Part shown: in pieces, positions 1-9,131 of the stretch | Layout of the letters: each line of letters starts with the position of its first letter | How positions within the stretch are numbered: the first letter of the stretch is position 1 | Source of the DNA: Pistricoccus aurantiacus | GTDB taxonomy: Bacteria > Pseudomonadota > Gammaproteobacteria > Pseudomonadales > Halomonadaceae | NCBI RefSeq assembly: GCF_007954585.1 | Contig: NZ_CP042382.1 | Coordinates: 2,790,001-2,854,000 of the forward strand | Direction: 5' to 3' | Length of the DNA: 64,000 bases | Position numbers and translations under genes: made by a program | Notes under the pieces: model-generated | Database searches by the model: none | What the model was told of the DNA's origin: nothing | The model's input: only the letters and a program-made list of their open reading frames with translations

Positions 1-1263
1 ACCATTCTCGCAGCGGCGGAAAACATCAAGACAGAACTGACGGAACGTCTGGACTGGCTTCGCAAACATGACAAGCTGGTCGAGGCGCAGCGCCTGGAAC
101 AGCGTACCCTTTACGATATCGAGATGATGCACGAACTGGGCTACTGCAACGGCATCGAAAACTATTCACGCTATCTGTCCGGTCGCGCGCCGGGAGAGCC
201 GCCGCCGACCTTCTTCGACTACCTGCCGTCGGACGCCTTGCTGGTGATCGACGAGTCCCACGTCAGCGTACCCCAGGTGGGCGGCATGTATCGTGGCGAC
301 CGTTCCCGCAAAGAAACCTTGGTGGAATACGGCTTCCGGCTGCCCTCGGCGCTGGACAACCGCCCCATGACCTTCGAGGAATGGGAGAGCATCTGCCCCC
401 AGACGGTGTTCGTCTCCGCCACGCCCGGACCTTACGAGGCAGAGCACGCGGGACAAATCGTCGAGCAGGTGGTACGTCCTACCGGTCTGGTGGACCCACA
501 GATCGAGGTGCGTCCCGCCACCACCCAGGTGGACGATCTGCTTTCGGAGGTGCGCGCCCGCACCGCCGTCGGTGAGCGGGTGCTGGTCACTACTCTGACC
601 AAGCGCATGGCAGAGGACCTCACCGAATATCTGGACGAACAGGACGTTCGAGTCCGCTATTTGCACTCGGATATCGATACCGTGGAGCGGGTCGAGATCA
701 TTCGCGATCTGCGTCTGGGCAAGTTCGACGTGCTGGTGGGTATCAACCTGCTGCGAGAAGGGCTGGATATCCCGGAAGTGTCTCTGGTGGCGATTCTCGA
801 TGCGGACAAGGAAGGCTTCCTGCGTTCCGAGCGCTCCCTGATTCAGACCATCGGCCGCGCGGCCCGTAACGCCAACGGCAAGGCGATTCTCTACGGTGAT
901 CGAGTGACGGATTCCATGCGCCGGGCCATCGACGAGACGGAGCGCCGCCGGGCCAAGCAGATCGCCTTCAACAAAGAGCATGGCATCACGCCGCGCACCG
1001 TGACCAAGTCCGTGGCGGATATCTTGGAGGGCGCCCAGACGCCGGGCAAGAAGGGCAATCGCAAGCGCAGCGAGCGCAAGGTGGCGGAGCCCCAGGCGGG
1101 CTATGAAAAGCTTGATCTGCTCGATCCCAAGGCGCTGGACAAGGAGATCGGCCGCCTGGAAGACGCCATGTTCGAAGCGGCGCAGAACCTCGAGTTCGAA
1201 GAGGCCGCGGAGCTGCGCGACCGGCTTCAGAAGATCAAGGACAGCCGCCTGGCCCTGGGCTGA
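1..1263 (+). CDS. uvrB: UvrABC excinuclease subunit B, 3' part (5' end outside window)
   Basis: This is the C-terminal 420 residues of UvrB, the damage-verifying helicase-like subunit of nucleotide excision repair, which receives DNA from UvrA and recruits UvrC. The frame is open from base 1, so the gene starts upstream; a full UvrB is about 670 residues. Visible landmarks are the beta-hairpin-side segment [13 protein letters not shown] (residues 44-56 of the fragment), [11 protein letters not shown], the helicase C-terminal domain with motif [11 protein letters not shown] near residues 282-290, and the C-terminal UVR coiled-coil domain ([16 protein letters not shown] onward) that contacts UvrC. 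It ends 7 bases before the stop of the convergent gene on the minus strand. Identification is secure; only the N-terminal Walker A region cannot be inspected. Confidence 0.97.
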   Translation, partial: TILAAAENIKTELTERLDWLRKHDKLVEAQRLEQRTLYDIEMMHELGYCNGIENYSRYLSGRAPGEPPPTFFDYLPSDALLVIDESHVSVPQVGGMYRGDRSRKETLVEYGFRLPSALDNRPMTFEEWESICPQTVFVSATPGPYEAEHAGQIVEQVVRPTGLVDPQIEVRPATTQVDDLLSEVRARTAVGERVLVTTLTKRMAEDLTEYLDEQDVRVRYLHSDIDTVERVEIIRDLRLGKFDVLVGINLLREGLDIPEVSLVAILDADKEGFLRSERSLIQTIGRAARNANGKAILYGDRVTDSMRRAIDETERRRAKQIAFNKEHGITPRTVTKSVADILEGAQTPGKKGNRKRSERKVAEPQAGYEKLDLLDPKALDKEIGRLEDAMFEAAQNLEFEEAAELRDRLQKIKDSRLALG

Positions 1264-1270
1264 TCGCGGG

Positions 1271-2845
1271 TCAAAAACGCTCCGCGCTGGCCGCCTCCCA
1301 TAGTACCCGGTAGGATTCGGGAATATGACCATCGAGCAGCTGACGCGGTTCTAGCGGTTCCATCGGCAGGCTGAGCGGGACGGCTCTGGCATATTCATTG
1401 CGATGATAGATCATGTCCGGAACCAGCTTGCTCGGATGATCGACCCCCATGGCCCCGGTCAGTTCGCGAAACGCCTTCAGGGTATTTTCCTGATAGTGCT
1501 TGACCCGCCAGGCCTTGTGATCCACGTCGATGGCCTTGTTGCGCCTGGGGTCCTGGCTCGTTACCCCGGTGGGACACTTGTTGGTATGACAGCGCCTTGC
1601 CTGAATGCAGCCCACGGAAAACATGAAGGGCCGGGCGGCGTTGAACATGTCCGCGCCCAAGGCGGCCTTGGTCACCAGATCGAACCCCAGCGCCACCTTG
1701 CCGCTGGCGATCAGGCGCAGATCGTCCCGCAGGCCGGTACCGATCAGGGACTGATGAACGAAGGGCAGGGCTTCGTTGATATAGTTGCCGAGGCTGTCGG
1801 AAAACTCCTGGGGCGCCGCGCCGGTGCCACCCTCCGCGCCATCGATGGTGATGAAGTCCGGGCGAATGCCGGTTTCCAGCATGGCCTTGCAGATGCTCAG
1901 AAACTCGCTGCGCTTGCCCAGGCACATCTTCATGCCCACCGGCTTGCCGCCGCACAGCTCTCGCAAATGCACGATGAACTCCAGCAGGCCGATAGGCGTG
2001 TCGAACTCCGGATGGCTGGCAGGGGATTGACAGTCTTCCCCTACGGCGATCTGACGGGTGTCGGCGATCTCCTGATTGACCTTCGCCGCCGGCAGCAAGC
2101 CCCCATGGGCGGGCTTGGCCCCCTGGGAGAGCTTGAGCTCGATCATCTTGACCTGGTCTTGCCGGGCTTTTTCCTTGAAGGTTTTCGCGTCGAATCGACC
2201 ATTCTTGTTCCGACAGCCGAAATAAGCGGTGCCGATCTCCCAGATCAGGTCGCCGCCGTGGCGCTCGTGATAAGGGCTGATCGCTCCTTCGCCGGTGTTG
2301 TGAGCGAAGTTGCCGCGCTTGGCTCCCAGGTTCATGGCCATTACCGCGGTGGAAGAAAGCGAGCCGAAACTCATGGCAGAAATATTCAGCCGCGAGGCCA
2401 GGTAGGGCTTGCTGCATTGAGACCCGCCGACACGAACGCGCATGACTTCTTCGGGCACTGTCTTGGGCGCCAGACTGTGCTCCGTGTAGTTGAAACCTGC
2501 GGCACCGAAATCGCGTAGCGTGCCGAAAGGGGAAGAATCGGACTTGTTATCGGCTCGTGCTTCGATCAGGGTGCGCTGCGCGCGATTGAAGGGACGACCG
2601 CTGAATTCCGACTCGAAGAAATATTGCCGCAGTTCCGGACGCACGAACTCCAGCATGTAGCGAAAATGGCCGATCACCGGATAGTTGTTGAGCACATTGG
2701 ACCGCGAAAGCATGTCGTAAATCCCGATCCCCACGAGCAGGGCCCACACTACCAGCAGATACAGCACCCAGTGCCAGATCAGGCCCAGAGCCACCAATAC
2801 GGCCAGGCTGACAAGAGACACGATAACGAACGGGCTTTTGTACAT
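1271..2845 (-). CDS. Membrane-anchored FMN-binding glutamate synthase family protein
   Basis: This 524-residue protein carries the FMN-binding/synthase domain of glutamate synthase (GltB-like TIM barrel) without the amidotransferase domain. Two hydrophobic segments at residues 5-25 and 27-43 should anchor it in the inner membrane. The core (about 130-470) has the family signatures FNTGEGA-like HNTGEGAISPYH, the phosphate/FMN-binding region TIDGAEGGTGAAP, and a cysteine cluster GCIQARRCHTNKCPTG (about 413-428) that in GltS binds a 3Fe-4S cluster. Such stand-alone proteins are common in proteobacteria; their substrate is not established and they should not be assumed to make glutamate. It is a single gene convergent with uvrB, with an RBS-like AAGGAGAGATAA just before the start. 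Confidence 0.9.
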   Translation of the reverse strand: MYKSPFVIVSLVSLAVLVALGLIWHWVLYLLVVWALLVGIGIYDMLSRSNVLNNYPVIGHFRYMLEFVRPELRQYFFESEFSGRPFNRAQRTLIEARADNKSDSSPFGTLRDFGAAGFNYTEHSLAPKTVPEEVMRVRVGGSQCSKPYLASRLNISAMSFGSLSSTAVMAMNLGAKRGNFAHNTGEGAISPYHERHGGDLIWEIGTAYFGCRNKNGRFDAKTFKEKARQDQVKMIELKLSQGAKPAHGGLLPAAKVNQEIADTRQIAVGEDCQSPASHPEFDTPIGLLEFIVHLRELCGGKPVGMKMCLGKRSEFLSICKAMLETGIRPDFITIDGAEGGTGAAPQEFSDSLGNYINEALPFVHQSLIGTGLRDDLRLIASGKVALGFDLVTKAALGADMFNAARPFMFSVGCIQARRCHTNKCPTGVTSQDPRRNKAIDVDHKAWRVKHYQENTLKAFRELTGAMGVDHPSKLVPDMIYHRNEYARAVPLSLPMEPLEPRQLLDGHIPESYRVLWEAASAERF

Positions 2846-3042
2846 TTATCTCTCCTTGTTCAAACAGCGGGATCGCCTCCTGCTAGGTCTAGAATAAACG
2901 ATTTCGCCGTGGCTCTCATGAGCTGTACCTCATGGCCGGCTGCCGAAACGATGGATTTACGCTATCATTTGACGCCACCCGAGCCGGACGGCCACCTGAC
3001 ATGCCTGGGCTCGATCGCCACCCCTAGGGAGCCTTTGCCCTC

Positions 3043-4548
3043 ATGACCGTGATTCGCCAGGACGATCTGATTCAAAGCGTCGAAGATGCCTTGCAGTACA
3101 TCTCTTACTATCACCCCAAGGACTTTATCGATGCGATGCACGGCGCCTACCAGCGGGAAGAGAATCCCGCCGCCAAGGACGCCATCGCCCAGATTCTGAT
3201 CAATTCGCGCATGTGCGCCACCGGGCATCGTCCCATCTGCCAGGATACGGGTATCGTCACGGTTTTCGTCAATGTCGGCATGAACGTACGCTTCGACGCG
3301 GACATGAGCCTCGACGACATGATCAACGAGGGAGTGCGGCGCGCTTATCGGCGTCCGGATAACGTACTGCGGGCCTCGGTACTGGCGGACCCGGACGGCA
3401 AGCGCGCGAATACCCGGGATAATACGCCGGCGGTCATTCACCACAAGCTGGTGCTCGGCGATGAGGTCGAGGTTCATGTGGCCGCCAAGGGCGGTGGGAG
3501 CGAGGCGAAATCCAAGTTCGCCATGCTCAATCCGTCGGATTCGGTGGTGGATTGGGTGCTGGAGCAACTGCCCAGAATGGGGGCAGGCTGGTGTCCACCG
3601 GGCATGCTGGGCATCGGCATCGGCGGTACCGCGGAAAAGGCCATGCAGCTCGCCAAGGAATCGCTGCTCGATCCCATCGACATTCAGGAGCTTCAGGCCC
3701 GCGGGGCAGCGAATCGCGCCGAGGAACTGCGTCTGGAACTGTTCGACAAGGTCAACCGCAGCGGCATCGGCGCACAGGGGTTGGGCGGCCTGACCACGGT
3801 GCTGGATATCAAGGTCAAGGATTATCCGACTCACGCTGCCAACAAGCCGGTGGCGATCATTCCCAACTGCGCTGCCACTCGGCACGTTCACTTCACCCTC
3901 GACGGCAGCGGGCCGGCCAGCCTGCCGGTGCCTAGACTCGAGGACTGGCCGGAAATCACTCGACAGGCCGGCGGTAACGTCAAACGCGTCGACCTCGACA
4001 GCGTCACCCCGGAAGAGGTCAGGACCTGGCAGCCCGGCGATACCCTGTTGCTTAATGGCAAGCTGCTGACCGGTCGTGACGCCGCCCACAAGCGCATGAC
4101 CGATATGCTTGCCAAGGGCGAACCCTTGCCGGTGGATCTGACCGGACGCTTCATCTACTACGTGGGTCCGGTAGATCCGGTAGGCGATGAAGTGGTGGGA
4201 CCCGCGGGGCCCACCACCGCCACCCGCATGGACAAGTTCACCCGTACCATGCTGGAGCAGACCGGCCTGCTGGGGATGGTAGGCAAGGCGGAGCGCGGTC
4301 CGACGGCCATCGAGGCGATTCGCGACAATCAGGCAGTCTATCTGATGGCGGTGGGCGGCGCCGCCTACCTGGTAGCCCAGGCGATCAAGGCGGCTCGGGT
4401 GGTCGGCTTCGAGGATCTGGGCATGGAGGCGATCTATGAATTCGAGGTGGAAGACATGCCGGTTACCGTTGCCGTGAACAGCGAGGGCGAATCCGTGCAT
4501 CGCATTGGCCCCGCTAGATGGCAGGCGATCATTGCAGAGCGTGCATGA
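3043..4548 (+). CDS. Class I (iron-sulfur) fumarate hydratase
   Basis: This 501-residue protein interconverts fumarate and malate in the TCA cycle using a labile 4Fe-4S cluster, as in E. coli FumA/FumB. It joins the two class I parts: an N-terminal alpha half (about 1-290) with CATGHRPICQDTG (Cys58 and Cys66), the glycine-rich GIGAQGLGGLTTVLD stretch and IPNCAATRHV, and a C-terminal beta half with GRFIYYVGPVDP and GPTTATRMDKFT. It is slightly shorter than FumA (548). The ATG at 3043 has an AGGGAG about a dozen bases upstream. A cluster-type fumarase is oxidant-sensitive; the sod, msrA and gor genes are elsewhere in the window. Close relatives of this fold include tartrate dehydratase and mesaconase, so the substrate is by family inference. 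Confidence 0.93.
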   Translation: MTVIRQDDLIQSVEDALQYISYYHPKDFIDAMHGAYQREENPAAKDAIAQILINSRMCATGHRPICQDTGIVTVFVNVGMNVRFDADMSLDDMINEGVRRAYRRPDNVLRASVLADPDGKRANTRDNTPAVIHHKLVLGDEVEVHVAAKGGGSEAKSKFAMLNPSDSVVDWVLEQLPRMGAGWCPPGMLGIGIGGTAEKAMQLAKESLLDPIDIQELQARGAANRAEELRLELFDKVNRSGIGAQGLGGLTTVLDIKVKDYPTHAANKPVAIIPNCAATRHVHFTLDGSGPASLPVPRLEDWPEITRQAGGNVKRVDLDSVTPEEVRTWQPGDTLLLNGKLLTGRDAAHKRMTDMLAKGEPLPVDLTGRFIYYVGPVDPVGDEVVGPAGPTTATRMDKFTRTMLEQTGLLGMVGKAERGPTAIEAIRDNQAVYLMAVGGAAYLVAQAIKAARVVGFEDLGMEAIYEFEVEDMPVTVAVNSEGESVHRIGPARWQAIIAERA

Positions 4549-4578
4549 CCCGATGGTATATTGCGTGAGACATAAACG

Positions 4579-5994
4579 ATGACCTCCGCGGTATTGGGAC
4601 TAGCCATCTTTCTGATCCATCTGCTCGGCGTGCTGTCGGCGATACTGGCGTTGATGTCCAGCCGCACGTCCCAAGGAGCGATTGCCTGGATCATCTCGTT
4701 GACGACGTTTCCCTACCTGGCGGTTCCTGCCTTCTGGGTCTTCGGCAGGCCGCGCTTCCTGGGTTATGTGTCATCCCGGGGCGAGCGGGACACGGTGCTG
4801 CGCCGTGTCCTGACGCGCTATCGTCCGCTCAGCGAACCCTATCTGGCGAAAGCCAAAAAAGGCGAAATACGTGCCATCGAGCAGCTGGCCTTGATGCCCT
4901 TGACCAGCGGCAACCGCGCGGAACTGCTGATCGATGGGGACGCCACTTTTACCAGTCTTTTCGATGGTATCGATCGGGCAGAAGAATACATTCTCATGCA
5001 GTTCTTCATCGTGCGCCGAGACGCACTGGGCCTTGAACTCAAGCGGCATTTGCAGCAGGCCGCGGAGCGGGGCGTGCGGGTCTATTTCCTTTACGACGAA
5101 GTGGGCAGCCGCAAGCTGGGGGAGGGCTACCTGTTCGATCTGGCGGAAGCCGGCATCGAGGTCAGTGCGTTCAACTCCTCCCTGATACGCCATCGGTTTC
5201 AGTTGAATTTCCGCAATCATCGCAAGGTCACCGTAGTGGACGGCCGGGAAGGCTGGCTGGGCGGATTCAACGTCGGCGTGGAATATCTCGGCCAGGATCC
5301 GCGTTTCGGACCCTGGCGGGATACCCATCTCAAGCTGACCGGTCCCAGCGTCCTGGGGCTGCAGGAGGCGTTCTGGGAAGACTGGCACTGGGCCACGAAT
5401 CACGTGCTGTCCTTGGACTGGGAGCCGAAAAGCACCTGCGACGAGTGCCACGATGTGGTGATCGTGCCTTCAGGTCCCGCGGATCCCCAGGAGACCGCCA
5501 GTCTGATGGTGCAGCAGGCCATTCACAGCGCCGAGTGGCGATTATGGCTGACCAGCCCCTATTTCGTGCCGGATCGTAGCGTGCAGGACGCTTTGCGTCT
5601 GGCGGCCATGCGCGGGGTGGACGTGCGTATCATGATTCCCGAGCGTCCGGATCACCTGCTGGTCTTTCTCTCCGCCTTCGCTTTCCTGCCGGACATGCTG
5701 CAGGCCGGCGTCAAGGTCTATCGCTATCAACCTGGATTCCTGCACCAGAAAGTGATGCTGATCGACGACGACTGTGCCAGCGTAGGCACGGTGAATCTCG
5801 ACAATCGTTCCTTTCGATTGAATTTCGAAATCACCGCTTTCCTGCCGGACGAGAATTTTGCCAAGGAGGTGCACAAGATGCTGCTGAATGATTTTGCTCA
5901 CTGTCGGCGTATCGAGATACAGGAGCTTTACGATCGTCCCATGTGGCGTAAGCTCACCTCCCGGGCGGCGTATCTATTGTCGCCGATTCAATAG
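4579..5994 (+). CDS. cls: Cardiolipin synthase (PLD superfamily)
   Basis: This 471-residue inner-membrane phospholipase-D-family enzyme makes cardiolipin from phosphatidylglycerol. Two N-terminal membrane helices (about 3-22 and 34-54) precede two catalytic HKD motifs: NHRKVTVVDGREGWLGGFN with His near 214, and LHQKVMLIDDDCASVGTVN with His near 389. Length and layout match ClsA-type enzymes (about 480). It lies 30 bases after fumarase on the same strand and may be co-transcribed, but no functional link is evident. Cardiolipin content rises in many bacteria under osmotic stress, which fits a halophile; that is inference from lifestyle, not from a visible regulator. Confidence 0.95.
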   Translation: MTSAVLGLAIFLIHLLGVLSAILALMSSRTSQGAIAWIISLTTFPYLAVPAFWVFGRPRFLGYVSSRGERDTVLRRVLTRYRPLSEPYLAKAKKGEIRAIEQLALMPLTSGNRAELLIDGDATFTSLFDGIDRAEEYILMQFFIVRRDALGLELKRHLQQAAERGVRVYFLYDEVGSRKLGEGYLFDLAEAGIEVSAFNSSLIRHRFQLNFRNHRKVTVVDGREGWLGGFNVGVEYLGQDPRFGPWRDTHLKLTGPSVLGLQEAFWEDWHWATNHVLSLDWEPKSTCDECHDVVIVPSGPADPQETASLMVQQAIHSAEWRLWLTSPYFVPDRSVQDALRLAAMRGVDVRIMIPERPDHLLVFLSAFAFLPDMLQAGVKVYRYQPGFLHQKVMLIDDDCASVGTVNLDNRSFRLNFEITAFLPDENFAKEVHKMLLNDFAHCRRIEIQELYDRPMWRKLTSRAAYLLSPIQ

Positions 5995-6020
5995 GCATTC
6001 GCGGCTAATCAAAAGGGATC

Positions 6021-6941
6021 GTGTTGAATCTTGAAACCAAATGGCTGGAGGACTTCGTCGCCCTGGCCAACACGCGCAGCTTTTCCGCCTCCGCGCGCCA
6101 GCGTCATGTCACTCAGCCCGCCTTCAGCCGCCGCATTCGCTCCCTCGAGCAGGCGATCGGCACCACCCTGGTGGATCGCTCCACGACACCGATCGGCTTG
6201 ACCTCGGAAGGGCAGATATTTCTCGTTACCGCGCGCAATCTCGTGGAGCAGCTGAACGAGTGCCTGGGTCATCTACGCGGTCTGGCCATGGCCAACGAGG
6301 CGCTGGATATCGTCGCGGCCCACTCCCTGGCACTGGCGTTTTATCCTCCCTGGATTTCCCGGCTGCAGAAGGGAATCGGCGAACTGCCGACCCGCCTGGT
6401 GGCGATGAACGTAGGAGATGCTATCCATGTGCTCAGGGAAGGCAACTGCGACCTGATGCTGGGCTACTACGATCCCTACGCCACCATGCAGCTCGATGCG
6501 GAAGTCTTTCCGTCCTTTTCCATCGGCCAGGTCAAGATGTTTCCGGTATCGCTTCCCGATGCACAGGGAAACCCGCGTTTTACCCTGGAAGGGGAGGACT
6601 CGATTCCCTTCCTCGCTTATACCCAAGGCGCTTTTCTGGGGCGCAGCGTGCGCATGCTGCTCAAGAACGATCCGCTGCGCCTGCGGCTGCGCACGGTTTA
6701 CGAAACCGCCATGGCGGAAGGCCTGAAGGGCATGGTGCTGCAGGGCATGGGCATGGCCTGGATCCCGGACTTCTGCATTCGCGAGGAACTCGCCAACGGC
6801 AAGCTGGTGCGGGCGGGCGGCGAGCAGTGGGATATCCCCCTTGAGATCCGCCTGTATCGCTGCTCCCTGGTGCACAAGCCGGGAGTCGAGAAGCTGTGGC
6901 GGCAGATGATGAAGCTGCCGAGGGACTTTCTCGAAGCCTAG
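6021..6941 (+). CDS. LysR-family transcriptional regulator, HypT-like
   Basis: This 306-residue LysR-type regulator has an N-terminal winged HTH (about residues 5-62, with FSASARQRHVTQPAFSRRIR) followed by a two-lobed substrate-binding domain. The opening LNLETKWLEDF and the HTH resemble E. coli HypT (YjiE/QseD), the hypochlorite-responsive regulator. From memory this is the nearest named family, but only the N-terminal resemblance was judged. The likely start is GTG at 6021 or TTG at 6024, after AAGGGA. Its stop codon lies in a CTAG shared with the stop of the convergent nadM. Targets cannot be read from the sequence; the neighbouring cls and nadM genes are not divergently arranged with it, so local autoregulatory context gives no clue. 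Confidence 0.88.
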   Translation: MLNLETKWLEDFVALANTRSFSASARQRHVTQPAFSRRIRSLEQAIGTTLVDRSTTPIGLTSEGQIFLVTARNLVEQLNECLGHLRGLAMANEALDIVAAHSLALAFYPPWISRLQKGIGELPTRLVAMNVGDAIHVLREGNCDLMLGYYDPYATMQLDAEVFPSFSIGQVKMFPVSLPDAQGNPRFTLEGEDSIPFLAYTQGAFLGRSVRMLLKNDPLRLRLRTVYETAMAEGLKGMVLQGMGMAWIPDFCIREELANGKLVRAGGEQWDIPLEIRLYRCSLVHKPGVEKLWRQMMKLPRDFLEA

Positions 6942-8062
6942 ACACCGCTGAAACCCGTGGGCAGGCCGAGAAAGTTCTGGATGACAAAGAAGTGATCCTC
7001 GAACAGGCTTTCCGGCTCGAGATCCGCCAGGGCAACCCAGCGCGGTCGATCACCGCCCCGCGCCGCCTTCAGTTGGGGGAGCTGCTGTTCCGGCCGCAGG
7101 GCGAAATAGAAGGCTTCCGTCAGGGTGCGACCGCGCCAGCTGCGATGTGGCTCGTCGAAGAGACGCTGATCCCGCAGGGATCCTTTCAATACCGCTTCCG
7201 GCACCTTCAGTCGTATTCGCTCCCGCAGCTCTCTCAGGCAGGCATCCAGCAAGCGTTCGTGCGGATTGATGAAGCCCCCGGGCAACGCCAGCAGGCCCTT
7301 TCCCGGCGCGGCGGTGCGCTTGACCAGCAGCACATGGCCGGATTGCACGACTACCGCGTTGACGGTGATGAATATTGGCGGATAGGGCGCCTTCGCCCAG
7401 GCCCGGTGATACTGTTCGAGCAGATGTTGTTCTTCCAGCAGTTGATGATAGAACGCGCTATCGACGAAGGGCTTCAGCGTTTCCAGTACGCTGGGAGGAA
7501 GATCGTGAGCCGCGTTGGTGGAGAGATAATCTAGCGCCGAGGCGCCGGAACGGAACAGGCGCTCGCGGATATGACTTGCGGAGATGCCCTCGACCAAAGG
7601 CGCGCTGACGGACTCCCATTGGGGAAACAGAGTCAGATAATAGCTGGACTGGCCGTGTCCGGCGCCGATCAGGGCAATGCGCGGCAGCTTTCCCTGGTGC
7701 GGCGTCGCGATATCGCGCACCTTGCGCTGTACGTCCCGCACCCAGACGTCGTCGTTGTAAAGCGCATCCAGCAAGGGTTCGATCTCGAGACGCCGGTTAT
7801 CCTCGCGGTCGAAGCAGCCCCGCAGCATGGCCCGGCGCTCCTCGAAGTGCCAGGGATTGCGCAAGGAGCGCGCCTGCCAGGCGGAGCCGATCAGGACGAT
7901 CACCTGGCGCGCACGTTTCAGCGCCTCGCGAATGACCGCCAGGTGGCCGAGATGAGGCGGCTGGAAGCGCCCGATAAAGACTAGACAGTCGAAGTCGACC
8001 TCGGACTGTTGCCTGTGTGAAAGATTGCGCCGCAACATGTCGCGATCCGATCCCTGTGCCAT
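6938..8062 (-). CDS. nadM: Bifunctional NMN adenylyltransferase / Nudix hydrolase
   Basis: This 374-residue protein joins two activities. The N-terminal half is a nicotinamide-nucleotide adenylyltransferase making NAD+ from NMN and ATP, with GRFQPPHLGH (HxGH motif at 37-40) and the ISASHIRERLF motif typical of archaeal-type NadM. The C-terminal half is a Nudix hydrolase domain, in characterised relatives an ADP-ribose pyrophosphatase. Its Nudix box (about 261-283) keeps GFINPHE and the RE pair, but the second glutamate of the metal-binding EE is arginine (RELRERIRL where family members usually have REE). Nudix activity may therefore be reduced. The gene overlaps the 3' end of the LysR gene by four bases. 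The start at 8062 leaves an N-terminal extension of about 20 residues before the core. Confidence 0.93.
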   Translation of the reverse strand: MAQGSDRDMLRRNLSHRQQSEVDFDCLVFIGRFQPPHLGHLAVIREALKRARQVIVLIGSAWQARSLRNPWHFEERRAMLRGCFDREDNRRLEIEPLLDALYNDDVWVRDVQRKVRDIATPHQGKLPRIALIGAGHGQSSYYLTLFPQWESVSAPLVEGISASHIRERLFRSGASALDYLSTNAAHDLPPSVLETLKPFVDSAFYHQLLEEQHLLEQYHRAWAKAPYPPIFITVNAVVVQSGHVLLVKRTAAPGKGLLALPGGFINPHERLLDACLRELRERIRLKVPEAVLKGSLRDQRLFDEPHRSWRGRTLTEAFYFALRPEQQLPQLKAARGGDRPRWVALADLEPESLFEDHFFVIQNFLGLPTGFSGV

Positions 8063-8138
8063 GCGGGCTCCTTGCTGCCATTCCCCTAAGCGTTTCAGCT
8101 ATGCTCTACCTAACGATTCAGGGCCACGAGGAAATTGA

Positions 8139-9131
8139 ATGATCAAGAATACAATACGCTACTGGTGGAAGATTCTGCAGAATTCGATCGCCCTGTGGCT
8201 CGAGCGCAATGCCTTCAGTTATGCCGGCTCGCTGGCGTTCTATACTCTTTTTTCTCTCGCACCGACCATCATCATTGCGGTAACCGTGATTGGACTGGTA
8301 TTGGGTGAAAACGCGGCCCAGGGTCAGATCGTCGCCCAACTGCAAGACACCATCGGCACCGACGCCGCTCAGGCCATTCAAAATGCGGTGGCGCAATCGC
8401 GTATCGAGGAATCCGGTATCTTTCCTACCCTATTCGGCGTCGGCGCCCTATTGATCGGCGCGACGACAGTGTTCGCCCAGATGCAGTTTTCTCTCAATAC
8501 CATCTGGGGCGTGGTGCCCAAGCCTACCGGCAACAGCGCGCTTATCTTTCTTAAATCTCGCGTGCTGTCCCTGGCTGTAGTGGTATCCATCGGTTTCATC
8601 ATGCTGGTATCGCTGGTGGCCGGCGTCGTGCTGCGGACGATTCTCAACCAGGCCCAGAACATCGTGCCCGCGGTCGGCATGATTGCCGGCAGCACCGAAT
8701 TCCTGCTGTCACTGGCGGTCATTGCCGCACTGTTTGCCGCCATCTTCAAGATACTGCCGGACGTGGTGCTGAGCTGGAAGGACGTGCTGATCGGCGCCAT
8801 TGTCACCGCGGTGCTCTTCGCCATCGGCCGCTACGGCATCGCCGCTTATCTCGCCTACACCGCCACCGCCTCCACCTATGGCGCCGCCGGTTCCGTGGTG
8901 CTGATTCTGCTGTGGGTCTACTATTCGTCGCTGATCCTGCTGTTCGGCGCCGCCTTCACCAAGTGTCATCTACTGGCAAGAGGCAAGAAGATCAGGCCTC
9001 GCAATACCGCGGTGGTGGTCAAGCAGGAGCTGGTCACTCGAGAAATCGTCCAGGCGAACGGCACCGATGACATGACCGCAAGCGATCAGACGACCAGCAA
9101 CGACCAGATAACCAGAGACAGCACGCGTTAA
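8139..9131 (+). CDS. YihY/BrkB-family inner-membrane protein
   Basis: This 330-residue polytopic membrane protein belongs to the YihY/virulence factor BrkB family, sometimes mislabelled ribonuclease BN. The sequence shows the family pattern: a conserved N-terminal amphipathic region with NAFSYAGSLAFYTLFSLAP, about six hydrophobic helices between residues 30 and 290, the SxxNxIWG-like SLNTIWGVVP segment, and the YGAAGSVVLILLWVYYSS helix pair near the C-terminus. The tail after about residue 280 is hydrophilic and rich in Thr, Asp and Gln. Biochemical function is not established for this family. The gene is divergent from nadM (76 bases apart) and its TAA stop shares TTAA with the convergent dehydrogenase. 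Confidence 0.9.
   Translation: MIKNTIRYWWKILQNSIALWLERNAFSYAGSLAFYTLFSLAPTIIIAVTVIGLVLGENAAQGQIVAQLQDTIGTDAAQAIQNAVAQSRIEESGIFPTLFGVGALLIGATTVFAQMQFSLNTIWGVVPKPTGNSALIFLKSRVLSLAVVVSIGFIMLVSLVAGVVLRTILNQAQNIVPAVGMIAGSTEFLLSLAVIAALFAAIFKILPDVVLSWKDVLIGAIVTAVLFAIGRYGIAAYLAYTATASTYGAAGSVVLILLWVYYSSLILLFGAAFTKCHLLARGKKIRPRNTAVVVKQELVTREIVQANGTDDMTASDQTTSNDQITRDSTR

Noticed and set aside
2965-4500. Long open frame of 511 codons antisense to fumarase
   Set aside because: Shadow of the GC-rich fumarase gene on the other strand; its translation is rich in His, Arg and Gly with no domain, whereas fumarase is clearly real.
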